The notes under the pieces are model-generated. The model worked only from the letters and a program-made list of their open reading frames with translations, made no database searches and was not told the DNA's origin. The translations under genes were made by a program, and so were the position numbers. This document shows positions 23,692-31,370 of a stretch of 41,579 bases of DNA, piece by piece (positions within the stretch are counted from its first letter, which is position 1; every line of letters begins with the position of its first letter). This stretch comes from Microscilla marina ATCC 23134 (lineage in GTDB: Bacteria > Bacteroidota > Bacteroidia > Cytophagales > Microscillaceae): contig NZ_AAWS01000068.1 in NCBI RefSeq assembly GCF_000169175.1, positions 1 through 41,579 on the forward strand, given 5' to 3'.

Positions 23692-23871
23692 TTCAAATTC
23701 ACAGGAGGTGCAGCGGGTAGCAGCCTTCTTTTTCTCAGAGGAAAAATTAAGAAAAGAAGACCTGCAAAGGTAAAAAAAGTAGTCATCAGGGTTGTACCCT
23801 CTTCTCCGCAATTAGGGCACTGTTCAGGTATATCATAAGTATCAAATTGAGCCTATCAAGGAATTCTTCAT
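23688..23871 (-). pseudogene. Frameshifted small membrane protein with CPNCG zinc ribbon half
   Basis: A minus-strand frame encodes DTYDIPEQCPNCGEEGTTL, one membrane segment (FFTFAGLLFLIFPL) and a basic end (RKRRLLP), stopping at 23688. Its frame has no start, but an ATG at 23871 (MKNSLIG) lies one base out of phase, so a single indel near 23855 would give a ~60-residue protein. It overlaps the next gene by ATGA. Alternatively translation starts at the internal ATG (MTTFFTF) to give 33 residues. Confidence 0.35.
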
Positions 23872-23909
23872 AGTTTCTAATAATTATATACCGTTTTTTG
23901 CTATGTTCA

Positions 23910-23928
23910 ATGGATAATTATTATCCAT
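23910..23928. promoter_or_regulatory. Perfect 19-nt palindrome ATGGATAATTATTATCCAT
   Basis: Nine-bp arms around a single T, in the gap between the accessory block and the gp37-like gene. There is no U-tract on either side, so it is a better operator than terminator candidate. Confidence 0.3.
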
Positions 23929-23982
23929 ATATTCTAAAAATAGTTTTTAACCAACAGACAACTGCCTAATAATCTTGCACTA

Positions 23983-24462
23983 CTATCTTAAATTGAAACC
24001 TAGATTAACTCCACCAATCTTCTCCCTTTCCACCTGCGCCCCATAATCCTTGTAACTCATTTCATAGCTTTGCTCCACCCTGTACAAATAGCCGTTGCCA
24101 TTCACGGTGCGCCTGCTTGTTTGGGTAAGCGTACCAAACTTACCCGATTGCCAACCGTGGAGCTGGGCGGTGATGACTTGGGAGAGCAACAGTATACCTT
24201 TGCCTGTGGTAACCTTGGTCCCGGTGGTAGTGGGACGGTAGTCTTTGCAACCAAGGTGCAGGGTAAAACTAGACTTGACCAGTAGCACCTTGTCCCCCAG
24301 TGGGCTGGTGTCTTCGCGGGTGATTTCCAGGTAGGCGGCAGGCAAAGGGTAAGGAAATTTTTCGCTGGTATTATCAAATTGTCCTTCCCACAAGTTAAAA
24401 TGGCGGATGCCTACTTCAGGAGATTTTAGCCGAGCTTCCAGTGCGTTGTATAAATTGATCAT
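23983..24462 (-). CDS. Phage tail terminator-like protein (Mu gp37-like)
   Basis: A 159-residue protein starting 2 nt after the gpG-like gene. It begins MINLYNALEARLKSPEVGIR, then has FPYPLPAAYLEI, a beta segment (SSFTLHLGCKDYRP) and RVEQSYEMSYKDYG near the C-terminus. Proteins of this size and alpha-beta layout, encoded just after the gpG/gpS-like gene, act as tail terminators that cap the tail and join it to the head (Mu gp37, P2 gpR). Assignment is from position and general pattern. It is the last gene before the accessory block. Confidence 0.55.
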   Translation of the reverse strand: MINLYNALEARLKSPEVGIRHFNLWEGQFDNTSEKFPYPLPAAYLEITREDTSPLGDKVLLVKSSFTLHLGCKDYRPTTTGTKVTTGKGILLLSQVITAQLHGWQSGKFGTLTQTSRRTVNGNGYLYRVEQSYEMSYKDYGAQVEREKIGGVNLGFNLR

Positions 24463-24464
24463 TT

Positions 24465-24953
24465 CTACTTAAATACTTTGTCTAACTCTACACTTACAAA
24501 ATCTTCAATGGCTGCCCAAAGTTCCGGAGGGAGTGGTTCTTTACCTGGAATGGGCATAAATTGTCGTTGGGGCAGGTGGGCGTGCCTACGGTGGCTACGT
24601 ACCCTTACCGAGCCGTTACGCCCCCTCCGGGTATAGGTGCGAACGGTCGCAGCGCCTTTAGCCCCTTCATTGTGGAGCTGGGCAAGGTGAACGTTGCCAC
24701 TTGCTGCCTGCCGATCGCTGCCCACCCTAATTACTCGCCAATTGGCTTCTCTTACTTTAAAAGAAGCTTTGAGTTTGCCAGTATCATTAAGTAAAGGTTT
24801 GCGGTTGTTGGGGTTTTGGCGGGGTTGCCAGGCGCTGCCCCGGTACGACTCACTGGCAAAATTGCCTTGAACATAGCGCAGCATTAGCCGTCCTATCCCC
24901 TGGGGCACCCCACGCATCACTTTTCTAAACTTTCGCTCGTTGATCATCAGCAT
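24465..24953 (-). CDS. Virion morphogenesis / tail completion protein (Mu gpG-like)
   Basis: A 162-residue basic protein of the phage virion morphogenesis family (Mu gpG, P2 gpS). The diagnostic core is LLNDTGKLKASFKV (about 54-67), then VGSDRQAASGNVHLAQLHNE, then an Arg-rich region (RTYTRRGRNGSVRVRSHRRH) and PQRQFMPIPG. The N-terminal (ERKFRKVMRGVPQGIGRLM) is helical. These proteins take part in tail completion or head-tail joining. Start ATG at 24953, 56 nt after the portal stop; an ATG 6 nt downstream is equally possible. Confidence 0.8.
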   Translation of the reverse strand: MLMINERKFRKVMRGVPQGIGRLMLRYVQGNFASESYRGSAWQPRQNPNNRKPLLNDTGKLKASFKVREANWRVIRVGSDRQAASGNVHLAQLHNEGAKGAATVRTYTRRGRNGSVRVRSHRRHAHLPQRQFMPIPGKEPLPPELWAAIEDFVSVELDKVFK

Positions 24954-24959
24954 TTAGAT

Positions 24960-25005
24960 TCTATGGTTTTATGGTTCAATGGTTTTATGGCGTTAGCGCA
25001 AAGCG
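24960..25005. repeat. TATGGTTTTATGG repeats, inverted copy 4 of the intergenic element
   Basis: Reads CTATGGTTTTATGGTTCAAT then GGTTTTATGGCGTTAGCGC; the reverse complement contains GCCATAAAACCATT, as in the 14640-14775 spacer. It fills the short gap between the portal and gpG-like genes. Confidence 0.5.
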
Positions 25006-25009
25006 TCGT

Positions 25010-26863
25010 TTAGAGTTTGATGAGTGTCTTGTTACCCCTACCATCACTGTATATCGCTTCGCTTAGAGATAGCTTGATTGGTTGCTCAAGTTGAGTCAAA
25101 GTATATTTCTTTGCTGTTCCCTTTTTAATAAAAGCAATGGTGGCGTGGGGCTGGTAGGTTTCATACTGCAAAGTATGTTTGAGCTCCGCCTTTAATGCTT
25201 CGTGGAGTGCTACCAAGGCAGGGCTTGTCACCTCAAACTTAAGTACTTCATAGTCCTTGTCCTTTTGCTCAAACACCGAAATCGCGGTGAGTTGTACCTC
25301 AAGCGCTTTTTGGGTAGCAGCAGAAAGCAACGCTTCAAGTTTTTTTGAGGCATTGGGCAAGGCGTGTAGCCCATACAAGGCAGTGATGTGAGGCGTGTCT
25401 TCATAGCCGTAGACTCCAGCCTTGGGGCAGATGTATAAGTCGTGTACTTCGATGTCTGGCAGTAGGCTTGCCCATAGCTTTTTATCTCTAATGGGCAGGG
25501 TCACCGATCCATACTTAAAAAAGTCCTGGTTTTTGGCAACTTCGACATTAGTATCAAGATTACTCGTACTATCCACTTGATTGCCTGTTTCCTGATTAGC
25601 TTCAGAATCCGTGGCAGTGTTAGTGTTTGTATCATTCTCAGCATTCTTTTTTACTACTGCCTTCATATTTTGGTCTACTGGCAAGGTTGCCTTCTTTTTT
25701 ACCTTGATTCCCGTAGCTTTTTCAAACTCGGCAGTGCTTACCTCAAAATGGCTCAGGGCAAGCTCCAGGGCTTTCTCAGAGATACTTTTCTTTTGGCGCT
25801 GGAGCTCGCGTAGGTAAGTATCCAGAAAAATAAACGAATGCCCGGTAAACGGGTAATTGAAGTCCAGCAGGCGGGGAAAGAGTTCTTCATTCACTACCGA
25901 CTCTACCCTTGCCATATCGTATTCTCTGATTTCTTCGCTGGGCGTTTTGGCAATGCTGTCTTTATTCATGTAGGTTTGGGCACCGCCATCGGTATCATTG
26001 CTTAACTTGACGTGCCCCTGAATGATTTTGAGCAGCTTCTTGCTTGCCTTCTCATCCATTTTGTCAAAGGTATCAACGGTACCACCCCCTCCGGAGGGAA
26101 AAGCAACCTCTACCTTTTCTTCAATATCAAACACTCCATTGAGCTCTTCTTCTACATTCAGTAAGGCATCCAATACTTCACGGCGTTCTTCCCCTTCCTT
26201 GTCGGTATGCACTATTTTGTAAGGCTTGCCATAATCCCGATTAAATTCAGCGTGCTTTACCAAGGCATCTCTGCTGAGAATGGCATAAGGAGCCGCGTAC
26301 AACAGCAAGCCCAGAGGAAAGCGTTTGCTATGGCAGAAGATGTACCAACGCTTCAGATAATCGGCGCTAAAATCAATGCCTTCCTGATAGGCAGAGAAAG
26401 GGTAAGGCAGTACCAGCTTCCGAGAAGGAATAATGTTGCGTCGCTCAACGGTGTTGATTTCTTTGATTGAATAGTTATCATGTAAATCTTGCCCTATCTC
26501 AATCAGCGAGTAACCAAAAAACTCTGCATCGAGCACCGCATTGATGAAATCATCGAACCAACTGCCTCTTAATTTTTTGGTGGCAACCTCCTGATAATTA
26601 CCGTCAGGGTCAAGCACCAGAAAAGGCTCACCCAGTACTTTGTTTTTGCGGTTGTTGATGGCGGTGATTACTTCGGCATCGATGCACACCATATCATAGA
26701 CTTCCATCAAAGGATAGGTGCGGGGCATTACTGGGCTTTCGGCAATGCGCCAGGCTTGCATCCAGTCGGCAATGGTTACCCGGTCCCTGCCGTATTGAAA
26801 CACTGAGGCAAAAGCGCTCAGGTGATGAGCAGCAGTAGCTCGTTTTTTTGTTTTTTTAGACAT
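25010..26863 (-). CDS. Portal protein (DUF935, Mu gp29-like) fused to a 2H phosphoesterase domain
   Basis: A 617-residue fusion, started at the ATG at 26863 (MSKKTKKRAT); a GTG 45 nt upstream is in frame. Residues 1-~390 are a DUF935-type portal (TIADWMQAWRIAESPVMPR, CIDAEVITAINNRKNKVLG, LDAEFFGYSLIEI, KHAEFNRDYGKPYKIV). The portal forms the dodecameric ring through which DNA enters and leaves. Residues ~395-450 are a low-complexity linker (Asn/Thr/Asp). Residues ~455-617 are a second domain with two H-x-T motifs, H492-I-T (DTPHITALYGLH) and H573-A-T (QPHATIAFIKKG), the signature of 2H phosphoesterases such as LigT and the phage anti-CBASS enzyme Acb1. Both catalytic histidine/threonine pairs are intact. 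Portal proteins with fused Acb1-like domains are known in another portal family. Degradation of a cyclic nucleotide signal is inference. Confidence 0.8.
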   Translation of the reverse strand: MSKKTKKRATAAHHLSAFASVFQYGRDRVTIADWMQAWRIAESPVMPRTYPLMEVYDMVCIDAEVITAINNRKNKVLGEPFLVLDPDGNYQEVATKKLRGSWFDDFINAVLDAEFFGYSLIEIGQDLHDNYSIKEINTVERRNIIPSRKLVLPYPFSAYQEGIDFSADYLKRWYIFCHSKRFPLGLLLYAAPYAILSRDALVKHAEFNRDYGKPYKIVHTDKEGEERREVLDALLNVEEELNGVFDIEEKVEVAFPSGGGGTVDTFDKMDEKASKKLLKIIQGHVKLSNDTDGGAQTYMNKDSIAKTPSEEIREYDMARVESVVNEELFPRLLDFNYPFTGHSFIFLDTYLRELQRQKKSISEKALELALSHFEVSTAEFEKATGIKVKKKATLPVDQNMKAVVKKNAENDTNTNTATDSEANQETGNQVDSTSNLDTNVEVAKNQDFFKYGSVTLPIRDKKLWASLLPDIEVHDLYICPKAGVYGYEDTPHITALYGLHALPNASKKLEALLSAATQKALEVQLTAISVFEQKDKDYEVLKFEVTSPALVALHEALKAELKHTLQYETYQPHATIAFIKKGTAKKYTLTQLEQPIKLSLSEAIYSDGRGNKTLIKL

Positions 26864-26901
26864 TTGGCAATCATTTGTAATGTGTATGTAACTTTTAAAT
26901 T

Positions 26902-27519
26902 CTACCACCCTTTATAATCATTCCCCCGGCTATCCTGCCTGTCGTTGCCAGGTTTCACTTTCCCACCCGCAATCAGTATCCCCCGGTCCCCCGGAGGTTC
27001 TTGAGGCAACTGTGTAGGACGTTCGTTTTTCATATACACCTTGCACCAGGCAATCGCGTCGTCATAGAATTGCCTAAACTGACTGGCAATCTCTACGGGG
27101 CTATTGGCAGGAACCACTCTATAAAGAGCAATGTCTACGGCAAAATCACGTACAATCGTACTGCGGGGATCGGTGGTCAGGGGCTGCCAATAAGCAGGGT
27201 TATCGCTGGATGGAGTAATACCTTGGTTGGCTTTCACTGCCCTATAATATTGAACCTCTGGAGGCAGGTTGGTGTCCCCCACAGCGTTTACCCACGCCAG
27301 TTCCCCCGCCGCAAAGCTTTGGCCAGTGCCGTTATAGGCAAACAGTCGGATAAATATTTTTGGCAACGAAGACCGGGCAGCCATGTACTCCCCCATTTCT
27401 TCGATGGCCGATTTTTGGGCTTCGGCAAGCTTGCCCCAATCCCCTTCTATAAAATCAAGCAAGTCCGCCTCGCTTAACCTTCGGCGGTAGTCGTAGCGGT
27501 GTAAAAAGTTAGAATGCAT
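26902..27519 (-). CDS. gp36-like (DUF1320-type) head-tail joining protein
   Basis: A 205-residue protein started at the ATG at 27519, inside the last codons of the terminase gene (11-nt overlap); an upstream frame extension lies wholly within terminase and is unlikely. The N-terminal part (LSEADLLDFIEGDWGKLAEA, then IEEMGEYMAARSS) and the C-terminal helices (DFAVDIALYRVV, QFRQFYDDAIAWCKVYM) fit the DUF1320/gp36 family, whose members act as head completion or connector proteins. Between them sits a ~70-residue insert (YNGTGQSFAAGEL to AYWQPLTTDP) that is not usual for the family. It ends 39 nt before the portal start. In Mu gp36 lies after the capsid, so the order here is rearranged. Confidence 0.6.
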   Translation of the reverse strand: MHSNFLHRYDYRRRLSEADLLDFIEGDWGKLAEAQKSAIEEMGEYMAARSSLPKIFIRLFAYNGTGQSFAAGELAWVNAVGDTNLPPEVQYYRAVKANQGITPSSDNPAYWQPLTTDPRSTIVRDFAVDIALYRVVPANSPVEIASQFRQFYDDAIAWCKVYMKNERPTQLPQEPPGDRGILIAGGKVKPGNDRQDSRGNDYKGW

Positions 27520-29128
27520 CTTTTGATCGTTTTCTTGGTACAGTTTGCGTTTTGCGTTGGCTGGTGCCCTTCCCTCTGAACTTCTTGTATGCTTTCGCAA
27601 ATTTTGCCACAAAAAAGTAGCGCAAGGCATCTGAAATGTGCCCAAAGGGTTGGTAGCGAATTTTGAGTTTGGTGTCTTCGATCGTTTTCTTGCTGATGGT
27701 GCCATCCTCCGCCTCTTTGGTGTATTCAAACTCCCGAATCACCGTTTTGCAACGAGCTTTGTCTACGTGTACCCGAATGCCATAGCTCTGCTTTTCTAAG
27801 ATCAGGTTGATGAAGTCCCCACTCTCCGAAACCCCTGGTGCCTTGATCAGCACCATATCACGCAGGCTGGTAAAGTAAGGTTTGAGCTGCTCAAAAATCA
27901 CCTTAAAATCGGAGCGCTTGTCCCTGGTTTTGGTTTGCTGGTTTTTGCCCGATGGATCACCGTGGATATAGATTCGCCCCTGGTGGGATTGGTATATTTT
28001 CAAAAAATCCTCACAAGTATGAGGGGTGGTGTTGCGAGGGGTTTTATTAAGTATCTCGTCTAAAATATACACATCAATCATTCCTTCCTCTGGGCGTACA
28101 AATACCTGAATGACTACGCAAGTCACATAAGGGTGCACATTGAAATCCCAGGTAATATCCAGGGGGTGGGCAGGGTCATACACTGCATCGTAATAATGTC
28201 CCGTATGCACGCTGGCGTCCCATTGTTTCCAAAACTCGCCTCCACTTTTGGCCAGAGGGTCACCATAAATCAGCATCCCGTGCCGATGAGAGGCAAGGTT
28301 GGCTTCCTGTTTTTCTATATAGTTGGAGGGCAGGTTTTTGAGGTTTAGGTGAGTCGCCGAAATCACTACAAACTTAGAGTCCCCGCCTACTTTCTTTTTA
28401 AAGTACTGGGGTGGATTGTAAATCTTTGCCTTGATTTCTTCTTCATACTCGCTCAACTCAAACCAATCGTTGATCCAGGGCACCTTGGCAGGTGATGTAA
28501 AAATATACAAAGGATTAAAAGGGAGGTTAGCGACTACAGGGCTTCCTTCATCATATTCCTCACTAGTAAGTGCCTGTGTTGCCTCACTGATATAAAGCCC
28601 TTGTTGGCGAAGCCTTCCTAGAATTACCTCCTGCACGGCTTCCTCACGGGTGTCCTTGGTTTCATCCAAAATCGCCCAGGCAAACTCTTTCCCATCGTGG
28701 GCTTTGTAGTTTTCCAGGCTACCAATGAACACCACGCAGCCATTCCAAAAACTAATCTTGTTGCGGTAACTCTTAAAAGCGTGCCCTTCCCGGCTAAAGT
28801 GCCTGGGGGGTTGGGTACCCACCACATAGTCGCCCTGCCCCAGGTATTCGTCATATTCTTCCAACCCCAAATCTTTCCAGACCAAAAAGACCCGGTACAA
28901 GGTAGAGTCAGTGAGCTGCATATCGGTGTTGGCGCCCATAAAACCAAACACTCCGGGAAAGTTGGTAATCAAACGAAACGAGATTAAACCAGCCCCGTGC
29001 GTTTTGCCTGCTCCCTGCCCCGCCATAAACAAGTTGACCGGGGTGCGTGATGCATAAATATCAAACTGGGGCTTACTGGGGCGAACGATGAGTTTGGCAG
29101 AAGGAGAACTATTTTTTTTAGTTGCCAT
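27509..29128 (-). CDS. Terminase large subunit
   Basis: A 539-residue DNA-packaging motor and nuclease. Walker A is AGQGAGKTH (G37-T43, K42), Walker B AWAILDE (D155, E156). The nuclease half has ITWDFNVHPY (D328) and IYIHGDPSG (D391), the acidic positions expected of the RNase H-like fold. Overall length and motif spacing are normal, so it is probably functional. The enzyme translocates phage DNA into the prohead through the portal using ATP and cuts concatemers or flanking DNA. It follows the small subunit gene by 18 nt and overlaps the gp36-like gene. Confidence 0.92.
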   Translation of the reverse strand: MATKKNSSPSAKLIVRPSKPQFDIYASRTPVNLFMAGQGAGKTHGAGLISFRLITNFPGVFGFMGANTDMQLTDSTLYRVFLVWKDLGLEEYDEYLGQGDYVVGTQPPRHFSREGHAFKSYRNKISFWNGCVVFIGSLENYKAHDGKEFAWAILDETKDTREEAVQEVILGRLRQQGLYISEATQALTSEEYDEGSPVVANLPFNPLYIFTSPAKVPWINDWFELSEYEEEIKAKIYNPPQYFKKKVGGDSKFVVISATHLNLKNLPSNYIEKQEANLASHRHGMLIYGDPLAKSGGEFWKQWDASVHTGHYYDAVYDPAHPLDITWDFNVHPYVTCVVIQVFVRPEEGMIDVYILDEILNKTPRNTTPHTCEDFLKIYQSHQGRIYIHGDPSGKNQQTKTRDKRSDFKVIFEQLKPYFTSLRDMVLIKAPGVSESGDFINLILEKQSYGIRVHVDKARCKTVIREFEYTKEAEDGTISKKTIEDTKLKIRYQPFGHISDALRYFFVAKFAKAYKKFRGKGTSQRKTQTVPRKRSKDAF

Positions 29129-29146
29129 GATTGTTCTATATCTTTT

Positions 29147-29641
29147 TTAATCCTCTTTTTTGTGTGGATTTTCGATCATTACCTGAAAACTTTTGGTAGT
29201 GATTTCCCCTGAGTGCTCTAATTTCTGCTTGCCATAGCCCAGATGCCCTCCTCGAGCTCCAAGATAATCTACAATGGCTTTGGTATCAGGTGGGAGGTAC
29301 TTTTTTACTTTAACAATTTTAAAATCATTTTTCCCTAATCGTACCACGACTTCTTCTTCATAAGTCATCCCTTGTATTCTTTGTAAAAGTTTACTTTCGG
29401 CAAACTCACAAGATACATCTCTAACGTCCCGCCTAATTGCCTGGAGAAACTTTTCATCGTTTTCCAGCCAACGGTAGACAGAGCCACGGTTAACTTTTGC
29501 CATGTCACAAGCAGTTTGAATAATGCCTAGGCTTTTTTCCATAGCTTTTAAAAAGTCAGCTTTCTTTTGGGCAGTTGATCGTTGATTTCTTTGGGTAGGC
29601 GGTTGAGAAGTGTTAAGTTTTTTCTGAGTGTTTTTGTTCAT
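29147..29641 (-). CDS. Terminase small subunit (HTH)
   Basis: A 164-residue protein, started at the ATG at 29641 (MNKNTQKKLNT) rather than a GTG at 29674. An N-terminal HTH reads DFLKAMEKSLGIIQTACDMA then VNRGSVYRWLENDEKFLQAI, followed by a helical assembly region (FAESKLLQRIQGM) and PPDTKAIVDYLGARG. This is the usual layout of small terminases of Bacteroidetes phages: recognise the packaging site and stimulate the large subunit. Family name by pattern; the large subunit gene follows at once. Upstream lie a sigma70-like promoter and palindromes. Confidence 0.8.
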   Translation of the reverse strand: MNKNTQKKLNTSQPPTQRNQRSTAQKKADFLKAMEKSLGIIQTACDMAKVNRGSVYRWLENDEKFLQAIRRDVRDVSCEFAESKLLQRIQGMTYEEEVVVRLGKNDFKIVKVKKYLPPDTKAIVDYLGARGGHLGYGKQKLEHSGEITTKSFQVMIENPHKKED

Positions 29642-29664
29642 AGTGTTTATTTTCAAACCCTGAT

Positions 29665-29746
29665 ACGTGCGCACGCATGTAAGTCCGTCTCGATCGTCTC
29701 AAGACCGTTGGTTTATAAATATACAAACACTATAAAGAAAAGTCAA
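29665..29746 (-). promoter_or_regulatory. Putative promoter and operator region of the terminase operon
   Basis: On the minus strand TTGACT (29741-29746) and TATATT (29718-29723) are separated by exactly 17 nt, a canonical sigma70-like spacing though not the Bacteroidota consensus. Downstream in the leader are a direct repeat GAGACGATCGAGACG and a 10-bp palindrome CGTGCGCACG (29666-29675), possible repressor sites. The promoter call is tentative. Confidence 0.35.
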
Positions 29747-30098
29747 TTTAAGTTATCAATGCTCACACATTTGTCATTTTACAGTTTTGTCAGCGCGGTA
29801 TTTTTCGTAACTTACGTTCAATGTTGTATGATAGTATATAACAAAAAGTTCAAGGTGTATTGAGGTTGATCGTCTTACACCTCTGGGCTATTCACATAGA
29901 AAACAGAATACGTGTAAACCATGCAAAACGAAGGTAAAAAAAATAAAACAAAGAAATGTCAAAACCTATTGGAGAATAAATCAACAGGTTGGACTAATCA
30001 GGTCTGCTTATCCGGTTTTCCATCTAAAGTACAAATATCAACGGATATATTGTTTCAACTTGAATTTCCACAAGAAGAAGAGTTAAGTCTCACTTTTC
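29747..30098. other. Gap with no recognisable gene
   Basis: A short plus-strand frame at 29921-30118 is not convincing because its right end overlaps decayed coding sequence on the other strand. Apart from the terminase promoter region at its left I see nothing here; some of it is probably further decayed sequence of the ParB-like pseudogene. Confidence 0.35.
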
Positions 30099-30669
30099 CT
30101 AGTAGGAGCTTTGGGTAACAGGGGAGGGAGCTGAAGCGGTTTCATCTAAAAGTTCACCGTCTCAAACTTGAATTCAGGGAAAGTTGAGGTCATACTTACT
30201 GTTCAATGAATTCAGCAAGCCCTTGTTGGGTCACCTCGCCGTAGCCAGAGGAATAGAGGAGCACCAACTTGGCGGCTTCTTCTTTGGGGTCTGCCTCGAT
30301 GATAAGGGCAGGTAGTTCTGTGGGGATAGTAATTTCGTAGAACTGATTTTATCCGGTATCGGCATCGTGTACCTTAGTCCCACCTTGGGCTTCAATGCAC
30401 CGAAGTACGGTTTGTCGTCTACACACCAGTGGTTGCCAGTGCTGTCATGCCATAGAAGGGTACCACAAACTGGTTGTTCACCAGTGGCTGACCACTTTTT
30501 GGTATTGTTCATTGGTAGATGCCTTGATGTTTTCGTGCTGGATAAACTTCATTGCTTTCCAGTCAATCATTTCTAAGCCTAAAATGCGGGAATGTAGTTT
30601 TTCGGGAGTGGAGGTTTGATCTTTTGTTATAATTGAGCCTCGATTTAAAAAGTAGTGTTCATAAAGCAT
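30099..30669 (-). pseudogene. ParB-like N-terminal domain protein, multiple frameshifts
   Basis: Starting at the ATG at 30669 the minus strand encodes HSRILGLEMIDWKAMKFIQH then NEQYQKVVSH, after which the coding frame changes at least four times: VNNQFVVPFYG; STGNHWCVDDK and YFGALKPKVG; IEAQGGTKVHDADTG; FYEITIPTELPALIIEADPK then EEAAKLVLLYSSGYGEVTQQ and GLAEFIEQ; FPEFKFETVNF; LLDETASAPSPVTQSS. Together these match the ParB/sulfiredoxin-like domain that precedes DNA methyltransferases or stands alone in phages and plasmids (D-G-K-H-R region and the YSS-Y-x(3)-T-x(2)-G motif). No methyltransferase part remains. The many indels show it has been unselected for long. Confidence 0.65.
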
Positions 30670-30861
30670 TTGGTAACTGTGATTACCAATGCTTACGAAT
30701 ATAGCAACAAACTATTTAACTAATAGAAAATTTGACAAAACTTTAACCATTACATACCATTTATTAAAAAAAATTAAGAGGTTACTAAAGTGGTTACTAT
30801 GGTGGTAGATGTGTTTTGTAAGGCATTTATTATAAGTGAGTTATATGTAAAGAGCAGAGTT
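30670..30861. other. A/T-rich gap before the tRNA fragment
   Basis: No gene is seen. The expected 5' half of a tRNA is not found in the 80 nt before the fragment at 30862, which is why the tRNA is called partial. Confidence 0.4.
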
Positions 30862-30903
30862 CTGGCAGTGTAGAGGTCATCAGTTCGAATCTGATATTCT
30901 CCA
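30862..30903 (+). tRNA. 3' part of a tRNA gene (partial; probable att site)
   Basis: The T-arm is perfect: ATCAG, loop TTCGAAT, CTGAT (30879-30895). It is followed by ATTCTCC and the discriminator A (30896-30903), the 3' acceptor strand. The matching 5' strand (GGAGAAT) and a paired anticodon arm are missing upstream. A tRNA 3' end without the 5' part is the classic trace of integration by a tyrosine recombinase. The amino-acid identity cannot be read. Confidence 0.75.
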
Positions 30904-30908
30904 CTCAG

Positions 30909-30934
30909 AACCGTCTTTTAGACGGTTTTTTTTT
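30909..30934 (+). terminator. Terminator after the tRNA fragment
   Basis: AACCGTCT (30909-30916), loop TTT, AGACGGTT (30920-30927), then seven T. An 8-bp perfect stem with U-tract, directly behind the tRNA 3' end, as for native tRNA genes. Confidence 0.9.
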
Positions 30935-31009
30935 GCTTTAGCATGTAGGTTTGAGTAGTTTTATGTAGTAGCTGTAGGTAGCTAAATAGGTAGCTAAAAA
31001 AATAAGTAT

Positions 31010-31180
31010 ATGGGCTTCAGTACTCTTTTCTTACTCAGAAAAAATCTCATTGATAAAACAGGGCTTGTCCCAATCCATTTAAGAATTAGTCTGTCCTATA
31101 ATCACCAAAATGTTTTAACCATTGCCAAGGCACTTCATAAAAAAGCCAACAAAATTTCTGTCGGCTTTGGTCTTAAGTAA
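31010..31180 (+). pseudogene. Tyrosine integrase, N-terminal arm-binding fragment
   Basis: A 56-codon frame beginning MGFSTLFLLRKNLIDKTGLV then PIHLRISLS matches the start of Bacteroidota phage/transposon integrases, where the arm-DNA-binding domain reads F-x-L-R-x(4)-K-x-G-x-x-PI-x-LRI. After residue ~31 the match is lost and the frame ends at 31180, so the catalytic domain is gone. It lies 107 nt right of the tRNA fragment and points away from it, the normal place of int next to att. A TAGGTTTG box lies at 30946. Confidence 0.6.
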
Positions 31181-31370
31181 CCATCCTATAATAGGAGGCA
31201 AAGGTAATAACGGTTGAAGATAACCCCCACTGCCTCGTGCAAAATAAAACCCTTCTCCTTATTTTTTTGTAGGAATTTTCCTTTGTACTGAAGGTTGATT
31301 AATTCAGGCTATCTTCTACCTGACAGGTATGGAATAGTAAGATGACGCTGAAAACCTGACATGTGTGTAA

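Noticed and set aside
23910-23928. Terminator at the perfect ATGGATAAT palindrome
   Set aside because: No U-tract on either strand and a one-base loop; an operator is likelier.
9206-29674. Complete, transposing Mu-like phage
   Set aside because: No MuA/MuB-like transposase, repressor, tape measure, baseplate or fibre genes are visible, so it is described as incomplete.
29921-30118. Plus-strand 65-codon open frame
   Set aside because: Its end overlaps decayed ParB-like coding sequence on the other strand, the composition is unnatural, and there is no start signal.
30810-30903. Complete tRNA gene (a CTGGCAG loop with U33 and A37 sits at the right place for an Ala anticodon)
   Set aside because: The anticodon stem does not pair and no GGAGAAT 5' acceptor strand is present, so only the 3' part is real.
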